Assembly (NCBI GenBank): GCA_016713325.1
Contig: JADJPJ010000087.1
Location: forward strand, 744,001-808,000
DNA from: Candidatus Flexifilum affinis
GTDB taxonomy: Bacteria; Chloroflexota; Anaerolineae; Aggregatilineales; Phototrophicaceae
Reading direction: 5' to 3'
DNA length: 64,000 bases
Made by a program: the position numbers and the translations under genes. Below the pieces are notes generated by a model that searched no databases, had not been told where the DNA came from, and worked only from the letters and a program-made list of their open reading frames with translations. This document shows positions 17,591 to 27,423 of this stretch, in pieces (the stretch's first letter is position 1; each line of letters opens with the position of its first letter).

Positions 17591-20500
17591 ATGAAACGCG
17601 CTTTTAGTGCGCTAACCGCCCTCTCATTACGTTTTCGGTTGATCACTATCGTGCTGGCGGTTGCCGTTTCGGCGGCCGGCATCATTGCCGTCACCCAGCT
17701 CAAGCAGGAACTCATCCCCTCGATTTCCTTCCCGCAGACGATCATTTTGGCCCAGGCCTCCGGTATGACCGGAGAGCAGGTGCTCAATGTCGTGAGCAAA
17801 CGTCTTGAGGAAGCCATTCAGACGGTGCCGGAAGTCGTCAACGTCGAATCGACCACCACAGGGGCTTTTGGCGCCGTCATCACCGCACGCAACAACTTCG
17901 GGCAGAATCAGGCCCTCGTTCGAGCATCGATCGAGTCCGCTCTGGACCAGGTCTGGTTCCCGGTGCGTCGCATTCAGCCGCCTGAAGGCGAGGATGCCGG
18001 GGCATTTGCCGCCCGTTTGCTGGCGGATCTACCGGCCGACACGCTGATCTGGCTGGCCGAAGGCGATTCGACGTTCCTGTTCCAACTGAGCCCGCAGGTC
18101 TGGTCGGCACTCTCGCCGGAGACAACCGAGGGCGTGCTGGCCTACCTCGCCCTTCAGACCGAGTCTAGCGGATCCGCTGAATCTGGACTGCGCAGCCTGG
18201 TCGAGAACGAACTTGTACCCCTGCTTGAAAGCGTCGACCAGGTGGCAAGCGTTCAGGTGAGCGGCGGGCAGCTGTTGCCCGATGAGAACGGCCTGATGCC
18301 GACCAGCGCCAGTGCATCTGACGAAGGTCAGACGGAGAGCCTGCTGCTGGGACTGACCCCGGATGTCTGGTCCATCGTTTCGGACAAGGTGCCGTCTCTG
18401 AATGGCGTGGCTCTGGACGAGGCTGCCGTCGCCGCCCTCCAAACCGTTGCGTTCACGATTCCGGAGGACGCGCCGGCCCTCCCGGAGAGCTGGCAGATTG
18501 ACCGCTTCGCCAATGCTCGCGATCTGCGCGAGATGCGTACCCTAACCCGATCAGTGGGCGCTGTGATCAACAACTTCGCTGAGACCGGCGCGATTGTCGG
18601 CGCGATTGGCCAGACGAATGATCTGACGGCCGATGTGGTGCAGCAGATGTTGACCGTCGACCCAACCCTGGTGGAATACTTCGAAGCCGATCACCTGGCG
18701 GCGATGCCCGCGGACGCTTTTGCAGCACTCCCGGCGGAATTCCTGGCCAGTCTGGATGGCTTCACGCGTGACGCACTGGCAGCGAAGGCTATCGCCGTTG
18801 CCGTCACTGGGTCCGGCGCGGAACCGGAACCAGTCGACCTGCCGCAGGCCTGGCGCATCCAGCCCCCGCAGCTTATTCAATTCTCGTTTGACGACATTCC
18901 TCTTGCTTCGTTCAGCATCGCCGGCACGAGCACGGAAGCCGCTGCAGTGGCGAGCGCCAATACGACGGTCGAGGCTTCGAGCGACGATCCCGCGCCAACG
19001 GCCATGCCGAGTGCAACCGACGATCCCGTAGCGGAAATCCCTGAAGGCCCGCCGATGCCAGCGCTCATGGCCCTCATCGGCACGTTCATCGGCGCGGAGC
19101 TGAACACAGCAGACGATCTGATCAACCTGGAACTCTCTGGCGATCTGGCAGAGCAGTTTGGCGGCAGCAGCCTCCGCGCAGCGGACCTGCTGAACTTCCT
19201 GATGCTGCTTGGTGACCCGGATGCTCTGCCTGAAGGTACGCCGAGCCTGCCTATTCCCGGTGGCGCTGGCACGATCGTCGGCGCCATCAGCCCAGACGCG
19301 TTCAGCTTCATCGCGCAGTATGACGAAACATTCGCGCCGAGCCTGTCGGCTCAGGTGTACGATGTGCTGTCAGATGAGGTCCTTGCCCAACCCGCCGCGC
19401 AGCCGCCCCTCGATCAAGTGTGGGCGACTCTGGCCGGTCAGCCCTAGTTTGCGGAGAGCGGTCTGGCTTCCGCCCGCGATCTGCTTGAGCTTGGCGATGG
19501 CAGCGCCGCCTTCGTGCTCAACGAAATCAACGCCGGTACCCCGGCCGACTTTGGCGGCTACGAAGTGCGCCTCTTCAACAGCCTGAGTCCGAGCATTCTG
19601 CGCTTCCTGGCCATTAATGAACCCGATTTCTATGGGTCGCTGAACAGCGCAGTGATCGCTAAGCTGTCGCCGGCGGCGCTGGAAGTTGTGCCGGCGGACG
19701 TCATCGACGCACTCGATGCCGAAACCGCCGCCCAGGTACGCGCCATCCAGGCGGGCGACCAGCCGTCAGCGGCAGAAGCACTGGCCGCCCTGTATGAGCA
19801 GGATGTTGTCCCTGGCGACCCGAACGCCCCGGCGCTTGACTCGCAGTGGCAGTTCATCGGCGATTTCATCGGCGTCGAACTTGACACTGCCGATGACTTC
19901 AGCCGTTTCTTCCCCAGCGCATCGGGCTTTATCAATGGGTTGTATGACACAGCCCAGGGTGCGAACTTTGCTGCCGGACTGCTTGCTTCGCTGACTCCGG
20001 AGCAGCTCGACTACATGGCTGGCAAGGAACCCGACCTGGTGGCCAATCTGCGCATCGAGGCGCTCCAGGCTCTCTCTGAGTCGCTGGTCGCTAGCCTGCC
20101 TCAGGACGTGCAGGACCGCATCGCATCGGGCGCGGTGCCTTTCGCACCAACAGACACCGTGACACGACTGAACGGCAATGCCAGCCTCAACGTCACCGTC
20201 TATAAGACCAAAGACGCCAACAACGTCGAGGCCTTCCACATTGTTGAGGATCTCCTCGAGGAAATCGACGCCGAGCGCGAAGACGTCACCATCGGTGTGG
20301 CCTTCGAGCAGGCCAGCTTCGTCGAAGAGTCGATCAACGGCGTGGCCCGCGAAGGGGGTCTGGGCGCGATCTTCGCCATCATCGTCATTCTGGTCTTTCT
20401 CAGCAGCGGCGCCTGGTCGAGGGGTCCTCGCGCCATTATCGGCGCGATCATGGTGGCTCTGTTCCTGGGCATCCTTGGCCTCTTGACAGCCCAGCGTGCC

Positions 20501-22471
20501 GGCGAAACAGGCCTGGAATTCGGCGCGGCTTTCGAGCAATTGGATGTGGTTGTCCGTGTCCTGCTGATAGGCGGTGCGGTCACCGGCCTGATCGTCCTGC
20601 TCTTCCCTGGCAAACTGCCCTACCCTTCCTGGCGCAGCACACTCGTCACAGCAATCAGCATCCCGCTGTCTGTACTGATGGCCATGGCCTTGATGCGCTG
20701 GATGCCGCCACTGGTCCATGATGCGCTTCTCTCTACGGGTCAGACGGAAGGACTCATGGGTTTCCTGCTCCGCCTCTTCCCGTCAAGTATCACGCTGAAC
20801 ATCATGACTCTGTCCGGCCTGACCGTCGCCATCGGCCGCGTTGTGGACGACTCGATCGTCGTGCTGGAGAACATCTTCCGTCAGGTGCAGCAGGGCGGCG
20901 ACAAACGCCAGGCAATCCTGACCGGCACACGCGACGTCTCGGTGGCCATCTTCGCTGCCACGGTCATCACGGTGGTGGTCTTCCTGCCGCTGGGCCTGAC
21001 GGGTGGCATAATCGGCGAGTTCTTCCTGCCCTTCGGTCTGGCCGTGACCTACGCCCTGGGATCTTCTTTCGTGGTCGCCATCACGGTCGTGCCGGTCGCA
21101 GCCTACCTGCTCCTGGATCCTCGTGAGATCGGTCACGAGGCAGAAGGCGCGCCGGAGCGCGTCTACCTGCCCGTGCTGCGCTGGGCGCTCGACAAGCGTC
21201 TCAATGCCGCCATTATCCTGGTGGTCGCGTTCGTGTCGCTGATTTTCAGTGGCGTTCTGCTCGGATCGCGCCCCCTCGCCTTCCTGCCTGATTTTGGCGA
21301 GCCGCAGATCACCGTGTCCGTGTCGATGCCGCCGGGCACCAAAATCCTCGACACCAATGCCAAGGTCGTCGAATTTGAGCAGGTTATCCGCGAAACCTTC
21401 GATGAAGAAGCGATCGAAAGCGTCGGAACGATCATCGGCGGCGGCGCCGGGCTGGAGAGCATCATCCTTGGCTCGACCAGTGTCAACGAAGCGCAGGCGC
21501 AGGTGAGTCTGGGGGTCGGGTCGCCGGAAGAACTGGACGCTCTGACCGGTGAAGTCCGCGTGGCAGCGGAAGCGGTCTTCGGCAAGGAAAACGTCACTGT
21601 TTCCGGGGCGTCGCTCAGCGAGCAGGGTTTCGGCGGCTTCCAGTTGGTGATCGCCGGCCCGCAGGAAGATCTGGAAGCGGTCAACGCCGACGTCATTGCG
21701 GCCCTGAATAATGTTGACGGCCTGGCCAACGCCACCAGCAGTCTGGCCCAGGCGGGAGCGGCCGGCGGCGACTCGACGACGTACATCCGCATCGACGGGC
21801 AGTCGGCTCTGAGCTTCAGCGCCGAACTGGAAACCGAAAACGCCATCGGCGTCACACAACAGGCCATCACCGCCGTCAAGGCGCTCCCCAACCTGCCGGC
21901 AACCCTGACGGTGGAAGAAGGCTTCGACTCGCGACAGCAGACGGAAGGCTTTGCGGCGCTCTTCGGAGCAATGGGTATCGCCATCGCACTGGTCGTCGTG
22001 ATCCTGATCGTCACCTTCGGCTCGGTCGTCCACTGGCTCGACATCATTCTGAGCATTATGGTGGCCCCGGTCGGCGCGGCCGTCGCGCTGGCGCTGACCG
22101 ACCGCACCCTGGGCATCTCGGCCCTCATTGGCATGCTGATGCTCATCGGCATCGTCGTCACGAACGCCGTCGTGTTGATCGACCGCGTACTGGCCAACCA
22201 GCGCGAACGCGGCATGTCCACGCACGATGCACTCTACGAGGCCGGCGGCCGGCGTCTGCGGCCGATCCTCATGACGGCGCTGGCAACCATTTTCGCGCTG
22301 ATCCCGCTTGCTGTTGGTCTGAGCGAAGGAGCGATCATCGCCGCCGAGCTGGGGACGGTTGTGATCGGTGGTCTGTTCAGCAGTACGCTGCTGACTCTGA
22401 TCGTGGTGCCAGTTGCTTACAGCCTGCTGGACCCGCTGCACAAGCTGCTGACCGGCCGGCGCGGCAAGTAA
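17591..22471 (+). CDS. RND-family efflux transporter, interrupted by one in-frame TAG at 19445
   Basis: One continuous frame of about 1626 codons broken only by TAG at 19445-19447. The downstream part is open in the same frame from 19448, and a GTG at 19514 could restart it. The first part has membrane helix 1 (FRLITIVLAVAVSAAGIIAV) and the porter-domain start (GMTGEQVLNVVSKRLEEAI). The second has the remaining helices, including the family motif GRVVDDSIVVLENIF, and a second porter region. A very long periplasmic-side insertion (about residues 110-800) holds repeated elements. RND pumps use proton import to export hydrophobic compounds; here the host is likely monoderm, so the tripartite partners are absent. 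AGGAG lies 9 bases before the ATG. A strong terminator follows. Confidence 0.88.
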
Positions 22472-22497
22472 ACCCGGCTCACAAATCTGGTGAAAGC

Positions 22498-22533
22498 AAA
22501 AGGCCCGGCTGCGCAGCCGGGCCTTTTGTTTTG
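22498..22533 (+). terminator. Strong rho-independent terminator after the RND gene
   Basis: Perfect 15-bp inverted repeat (AAAAGGCCCGGCTGC and its complement, 22498-22527) followed by GTTTTG. The A/T flanks make it usable from both strands. Confidence 0.9.
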
Positions 22534-22646
22534 GGTAATGTCGTGCGATTGTTCCTGATGGTGGGACACTTCTGGGCGCTATAACGTCCCCGGTCCACTC
22601 TGTTTGACTTCAGGCGCGTACTGTGTACACCTGAAACAAACGTCTT

Positions 22647-23858
22647 CTAGCCGACTTCGCTGATGTCCATTTTCTGGTGGACGATTTCCAGACGCTCGCC
22701 GACGTTGGCGAAGGCCTGCAGCGCCCGGTCAAGGTGTTCGCGTTTGTGCGTCGCCATGTAGCTGGTCCGCAGCAGACTGCTCGACGGAGGCACGCCGGGA
22801 GGCACCACTGGGTTGGTATAGACCCCCTCTTCGATGAGTGCATGCCATGCCATGACCGTGCGGAAGTCATCTCCGATAATGATCGGGATAATCGGAGTGT
22901 TGCTGCGCCCGGTATTGTAGCCGAGCTGCTTGAGGCCAGCGCGCATATACTCGGCGTTCTCCCACATAGTAGCCACATGCTGCGGCTCGGTCTCCATAAT
23001 GTCCAGAGCCGCCAGCGCAGCGGCAGCCTGCGGCGCCGGAAGGGCAGCCGAGAAGATGAGCGAGCGAGCCTGATGCTGGATATAGTGAACGATATCGGCC
23101 GAGCCGGCGATGAACCCGCCGATCGACGCAAAGCTCTTGCTGAACGTCCCCATAATGAGATCGACATCGTCGGTCAGACCGAACTGCGCCGCGGTGCCGC
23201 GTCCCTGCCCGGTGACGCCAATGCCATGCGCATCGTCCACCATAATGCGAGCGCCGTGGCGCTTACAGATCTCGACCAACTCAGGCAGGGGGGCAATGTC
23301 GCCGCCCATGCTGTACACGCCGTCGACAACGACCAGCTTGCCGGCGTCGTTCGGCAGACGCTTGAGCACGTCGTCCAGGCTGCCGAGGTCACTGTGGCGG
23401 AAACGCTTCATTTCACCGCGGCACATCATGCAGCCATCGACGATGCTGGCGTGATCGTCCTTGTCGATGATGACGTAATCGCCCTTTTGCACGAGCGCCG
23501 AGATCGTACCGACGTTGGTCTGGTACCCGGTCGAGAAGACGAGCGCCGCCTCTTTGCCCACAAACTTGGCGAGGCGCCTGTCGAGTTCCAGGTGCAGCTT
23601 CAGCGTGCCATTCAGAAAACGGGACCCGGTGACGCTGGTTCCGTAACGATCGATTGCATCTTTCGCGGCCTGGCGAACGCGCGGGTCGGTGGTCAGTCCC
23701 AGGTAATTGTTGGAACCAATCATCACGACTTCTTTACCCTCGAACGTGGCGACCGCCCCCTCGGTGTCGCTCAGCGCCCGAAAATACGGGTAAATCCCCG
23801 CGGCCATCGCGTCCTTCGCCTGTGTATAACTCAGTGCCTTGTCAAAAAGGTCAGCCAC
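22647..23858 (-). CDS. Serine palmitoyltransferase-like / alpha-oxoamine synthase (PLP enzyme)
   Basis: 403 residues, the full length of the alpha-oxoamine synthase family (KBL, BioF, SPT). Signature segments: GIYPYFRAL near the N-terminus, MIGSNNYLGLT, YGTSVTGSRFLNGT, DKDDHASIVDG, VVVDGVYSMGGD, MVDDAHGIGV, and the PLP-lysine loop GTFSKSFASIGGFIAG. The GSNNYLGLT, GSRFLNGT and TFSKSxASIGGF combination is closer to bacterial serine palmitoyltransferases than to KBL or BioF. It would condense an amino acid with an acyl-CoA, releasing CO2, possibly the first step of sphingolipid-like lipid synthesis. No other sphingolipid or biotin genes are in the window, so the substrate remains inferred. Confidence 0.85.
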   Translation of the reverse strand: MADLFDKALSYTQAKDAMAAGIYPYFRALSDTEGAVATFEGKEVVMIGSNNYLGLTTDPRVRQAAKDAIDRYGTSVTGSRFLNGTLKLHLELDRRLAKFVGKEAALVFSTGYQTNVGTISALVQKGDYVIIDKDDHASIVDGCMMCRGEMKRFRHSDLGSLDDVLKRLPNDAGKLVVVDGVYSMGGDIAPLPELVEICKRHGARIMVDDAHGIGVTGQGRGTAAQFGLTDDVDLIMGTFSKSFASIGGFIAGSADIVHYIQHQARSLIFSAALPAPQAAAALAALDIMETEPQHVATMWENAEYMRAGLKQLGYNTGRSNTPIIPIIIGDDFRTVMAWHALIEEGVYTNPVVPPGVPPSSSLLRTSYMATHKREHLDRALQAFANVGERLEIVHQKMDISEVG

Positions 23859-24046
23859 AACGGTTCCCTTCTACCCCATTCAGTTTGCCGTCTTTTAGGC
23901 AAGTCGAATGCATTCTTGTCAACGATTCGTTATAAAGATAACACCGTCCGTAGGAAAAGGACATTGCCTCCGTTGCCATCGTGCAAGGTATTCGTTAAAA
24001 TGGGAACAATCATCAGTCAGGGTGTACTCAGGAGACTCGACAGGTC

Positions 24047-24274
24047 ATGTTGCTGAAGCGCCTCGTTGTGTGGGCTGTTTCGATGGTATTGGGTTTCGCG
24101 GTGGCGGCGTTCATCGTCATCGTCATTCTGCCGAGTATTCCGGTGCAGGGCGGCCACCCCATCAGCATCCAGCAGTATGGTGGCCAGTATTTCTTCTGGA
24201 CCGGCTTCCCCATCGGCCTGATCTTCGTCGTCTGGCTGGACGCACTGCTGGATACGCGGATTCTGCCCGACTAG
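24047..24274 (+). CDS. Small two-helix membrane protein of unknown function
   Basis: 75 residues with a hydrophobic N-terminal helix (about 7-30), a short polar loop rich in Gly/Gln (PVQGGHPISIQQYGGQY) and a second helix (about 49-66). I do not recognise a family. It stands alone between the PLP enzyme (divergent) and a membrane-anchored unknown gene, with hairpins on its 3' side. Confidence 0.65.
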   Translation: MLLKRLVVWAVSMVLGFAVAAFIVIVILPSIPVQGGHPISIQQYGGQYFFWTGFPIGLIFVVWLDALLDTRILPD

Positions 24275-24287
24275 GAGCCAGAGCTGC

Positions 24288-24356
24288 CTGCGCGCTTTCG
24301 CGCGCAGCGACGTCTGCTGTTCTCGGACCTTCAGGACGCCTGACTGGCGTCCTTTT
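24288..24356 (+). terminator. Two consecutive hairpins, the second a rho-independent terminator
   Basis: First hairpin: CTGCGCGC-TTTC-GCGCGCAG (24288-24307). Second: AGGACGCC-TGACT-GGCGTCCT (24333-24353) followed by TTTGCTTTATT. The second has the T-run expected of a terminator and closes the small membrane gene. Confidence 0.8.
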
Positions 24357-24362
24357 GCTTTA

Positions 24363-24938
24363 TTGGGACTGCCAGTGGATAAGGTTTCGACCCGACTTCG
24401 GTGGGTGACCGTCCTGCTTGTCACGACGATTACGGTGACGGGCATTCTGGCGTTTGCGTTGGTGGCAGGCGCTGCCAATCCGCCCGTCGCTCCCAGGCAG
24501 ATCTACAACGCCGACAGCCTACCTCAATTCTCTGCCCCGGATCGTGAGGGATTGAGGTGGGTCGCGCTGACCACGACGGGAATCAAGCCTCCGTTCACGC
24601 TGCAAACGGAGGCAACGTTTTCGGAAGCGGGCCGCTTCTGGGGGTTCTGGCTCGAAGGGACTGACTACGCGAAACCCCTGAAGTTCGTGATTCATCCCGA
24701 AGGCAGTTACAGCCTATCCAATGCCGCCCTACCCGACTGGCACCCCTTCATCCACATCCGATCAGAACGCAACCGGCTCTACCTCCACGTCGAACTGGAC
24801 GGAAGCGCAACGCTTCGACTCAATGAGGAACTGGTGACTCGGTTTGGAGCCGGGACTTCAGAGACCTGGCAGGCAGGGATAGTTTTTGACAGTTCTCTTC
24901 CCCCCGTTTGGCATTCTATTCGGCTTCACGGCAGCTGA
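24363..24938 (+). CDS. Membrane-anchored protein of unknown function
   Basis: 191 residues from TTG 24363; GTG 24375 is an alternative start. One N-terminal hydrophobic segment (TVLLVTTITVTGILAFALVAGA) acts as a signal anchor, and the rest is a predicted extracytoplasmic, strand-rich domain with many aromatic residues. No family is recognised. The beta-rich pattern (FWGFWLEGTDYAKPLKFVIH...) suggests a ligand-binding or jelly-roll-like module, but this is only an impression. It lies before the mevalonate locus on the same strand, 65 bases from the HMG-CoA reductase start. Confidence 0.6.
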   Translation: MGLPVDKVSTRLRWVTVLLVTTITVTGILAFALVAGAANPPVAPRQIYNADSLPQFSAPDREGLRWVALTTTGIKPPFTLQTEATFSEAGRFWGFWLEGTDYAKPLKFVIHPEGSYSLSNAALPDWHPFIHIRSERNRLYLHVELDGSATLRLNEELVTRFGAGTSETWQAGIVFDSSLPPVWHSIRLHGS

Positions 24939-25003
24939 CGCTTTGTGCCCCCTTTCACAAGTCGATAGTTTTTTGCAGCCTTCCTACGCTAGCATTCCGC
25001 ATC

Positions 25004-26293
25004 ATGACACAACACACATCACGACTTCCAGGTTTCTATAAACGTTCGTTGGCAGAGCGCGCCGCGATTGTCGGCGAGTGGGCAGGTCTGACTCCTGAGG
25101 AGCAGGCGGTACTCGTCGGCGTGCGCGGCTTGAACGCTGCCGCCGCCGACAACATGATCGAGAATGCCGTCGGCGTCTACGCGCTGCCGCTTGGGATTGC
25201 CACAAACTTCCAGGTCGACGGTCTGGACGTGCTGGTGCCAATGGTGGTCGAGGAGCCGTCCGTAGTGGCCGCCGTGAGCAATGCGGCCCGGCTGTTTCGT
25301 GACGGCGGGGGCTTCACAACCTCGACCGACGAGCCGATCATGATCGGGCAGATCCAGGTCATGGACGTGGACGATCTCTACGTCGCGGCCGGCGCCATCA
25401 AGGCCAATCGGGCGCGACTGCTCACCCTGGCGGATGAGGTCGGCGGAAGTATCGTCAAGCGCGGCGGCGGCGCACGAGATATCGAGGTGCGATTGCTCCC
25501 CGAGACCGCGGCTGGTCCCATGCTGATTGTCCATCTGCTGCTCGACGTGCGCGACGCCATGGGCGCCAACGCCATCAACACCGCGGTCGAGCATCTCGCC
25601 CCGACTGTCGAAGCCATCACCGGCGGGCGCGTCGTGCTGCGCATTCTCAGCAACCTCACGGACCGCCGTAAGGCCGCCGCCGAGGGGATGATCCCGGCCA
25701 ACTCACTGGCGACGGACACCCTCAGTGGCGAACAGGTCGTACAGGCCGTCGTCGAGGCCGGCGCTTTCGCCGAAGCCGATCCTTACCGCGCAGCAACGCA
25801 CAACAAAGGGATCATGAACGGTGTCGACGCGGTCGCCATCGCCACCGGCAACGACTGGCGGGCGCTGGAAGCGGGTGCGCATGCCTATGCCGGTCGCAGC
25901 GGCCGGTACACCAGCCTCTCCCGATTCTGGAAGGACCCCGACGGCAATCTGCGCGCGCGTATTGAAATGCCGCTGAGCGTTGGAATCGTGGGCGGCGCCA
26001 CGCGCGTGCATCCGGCCGCCGGGGTGGCGCTCAAGATCCTGGGCATCACCAGCGCCGGGCAACTCGCCGGCATCATGGCAGCCGTCGGCCTGGCGCAGAA
26101 TTTCGCCGCCGTGCGCGCGTTCGCGACGGAGGGTATCCAGCGGGGACACATGCGCATGCATGCCCGCCAGCTCGCGGTGGCCGCTGGCGCGACGCCGGCC
26201 GAAGTCGCGCAGGTCGTCGCGCGCATGATTCAGGAAGACAACATACGCGCCGAGCGCGCGCAGGCCCTATTGGCAGAACTTAGAGGACAGTGA
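25004..26293 (+). CDS. mvaA: Hydroxymethylglutaryl-CoA reductase, class II
   Basis: 429 residues from ATG 25004; the frame is open upstream, but MTQHTSRLPGFYKRSLAER matches the usual class II N-terminus. Class-defining segments are ENAVGVYALPLGIATNFQ, DAMGANAINT, THNKGIMNGVDAVAIATGND and the C-terminal RGHMRMHAR with the catalytic His. The enzyme interconverts HMG-CoA and mevalonate. Class II enzymes degrade mevalonate in some bacteria, but here it is followed 3 bases later by HMG-CoA synthase, which points to a biosynthetic role in the mevalonate pathway to isoprenoids. It is the first gene of a tightly spaced operon. Confidence 0.95.
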   Translation: MTQHTSRLPGFYKRSLAERAAIVGEWAGLTPEEQAVLVGVRGLNAAAADNMIENAVGVYALPLGIATNFQVDGLDVLVPMVVEEPSVVAAVSNAARLFRDGGGFTTSTDEPIMIGQIQVMDVDDLYVAAGAIKANRARLLTLADEVGGSIVKRGGGARDIEVRLLPETAAGPMLIVHLLLDVRDAMGANAINTAVEHLAPTVEAITGGRVVLRILSNLTDRRKAAAEGMIPANSLATDTLSGEQVVQAVVEAGAFAEADPYRAATHNKGIMNGVDAVAIATGNDWRALEAGAHAYAGRSGRYTSLSRFWKDPDGNLRARIEMPLSVGIVGGATRVHPAAGVALKILGITSAGQLAGIMAAVGLAQNFAAVRAFATEGIQRGHMRMHARQLAVAAGATPAEVAQVVARMIQEDNIRAERAQALLAELRGQ

Positions 26294-26296
26294 TCC

Positions 26297-27382
26297 ATGC
26301 AAAACATGAACAGCAGCGGACGCTCAACCAATTTCCTGATGCGGCCGGATCGAGCCGTGGGCATTGTCGGCTACGGCGCCTACGTCCCGCGCTGGCGGCT
26401 GCCCGGCACGGAGATCGCCAAGCTGTGGCTGGGCACGCCCGATGGCAGCCCGGTCCGCGAGAAAGCGGTTGCCGGGCCGGATGAAGACGTCACCACCATG
26501 AGCATTGAAGCGGCCCGCAACGCCCTGGCGCGCGCGGCCATCGACCCGACGGCGCTGCGCGCGGTTTGGGTGGGCAGCGAGAGCCATCCTTATGCCGTCA
26601 AGCCGACCAGCACGATCGTCGCCGAGAGTATCGGTACCTCGCCCAGTATCCAGGCCGCCGACTGGGAATTTGCCTGCAAGGCCGGTACGGAAGCCGTCCA
26701 GGCTTCGATCGGCATCGTGGGCAGCGGCATGGGCCAGTACACGCTCAGCATCGGCATGGACACCGCCCAATCCCGCCCCGGCGACGCGCTGGAGTACACT
26801 GCGGCCTCGGGCGGCGCGGCCTTCATCCTTGGCCCGGCCGAGGAATCTGTCGCCGTCTACCAGGGCAGCTACAGCTACGTCACCGACACGCCCGACTTCT
26901 GGCGGCGCGCCGACGAGAGCTACCCATCGCATGGTGAGCGCTTTACGGGCGAACCGGCCTATTTCCATCATGTGGTGAGCGCCGGAAAAGCGATCATGGA
27001 GATGATGGGCAGTACCGCCGCCGACTATCGCTACGTGGTCTGCCACCAACCGAACGTAAAGTTTCCGCAGCGCGCCGCCGGGCTGCTCGGCTTCAAGGAC
27101 GATCAGATGCAGACCGGGTTGCTGGCCAACGACATCGGCAACGTGTACTCCGGCTCGTGCATGATCGGCCTGACCGCGATTCTTGACGAAGCGCAGCCCG
27201 GGGACCGCATTCTGATGATCAGCTACGGAAGCGGCGCAGGCTCTGACGCGTTTGACCTGAAGGTCACCGAACGCATCCACTCTACTCGCGATCTAGCTCT
27301 GCGGACGCGTGAGTACATTGCCCGCCGGTCGGTCATCGACTATGCGACTTACACTCGCTACCGCGGTCTCCTCAAGCTCTAG
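26297..27382 (+). CDS. Hydroxymethylglutaryl-CoA synthase (archaeal type)
   Basis: 361 residues. Thiolase-fold enzyme that condenses acetoacetyl-CoA with acetyl-CoA. The acylated Cys is Cys127 in ADWEFACKAGTEA, and VCHQPNVKFP carries the conserved His. GNVYSGSCMIGL is the late conserved segment of HMG-CoA synthases. A ribosome-binding site (GAGGA) is about 11 bases before the ATG. In archaea this enzyme works in a complex with a thiolase and a DUF35 protein, and both partners follow here. Unlike the thiolase next to it, all its expected catalytic residues appear intact. Confidence 0.93.
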   Translation: MQNMNSSGRSTNFLMRPDRAVGIVGYGAYVPRWRLPGTEIAKLWLGTPDGSPVREKAVAGPDEDVTTMSIEAARNALARAAIDPTALRAVWVGSESHPYAVKPTSTIVAESIGTSPSIQAADWEFACKAGTEAVQASIGIVGSGMGQYTLSIGMDTAQSRPGDALEYTAASGGAAFILGPAEESVAVYQGSYSYVTDTPDFWRRADESYPSHGERFTGEPAYFHHVVSAGKAIMEMMGSTAADYRYVVCHQPNVKFPQRAAGLLGFKDDQMQTGLLANDIGNVYSGSCMIGLTAILDEAQPGDRILMISYGSGAGSDAFDLKVTERIHSTRDLALRTREYIARRSVIDYATYTRYRGLLKL

Positions 27383-27423
27383 CCCGGAAAGCAGCCAACA
27401 GTATCAATGGAGAAGGATCCATC

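Noticed and set aside
20783..22441. 552-codon open frame on the minus strand
   Set aside because: It is a shadow of the RND gene: low-complexity, Arg/Gln/Asp/His-rich product with no motifs, while the plus frame has clear transporter motifs.
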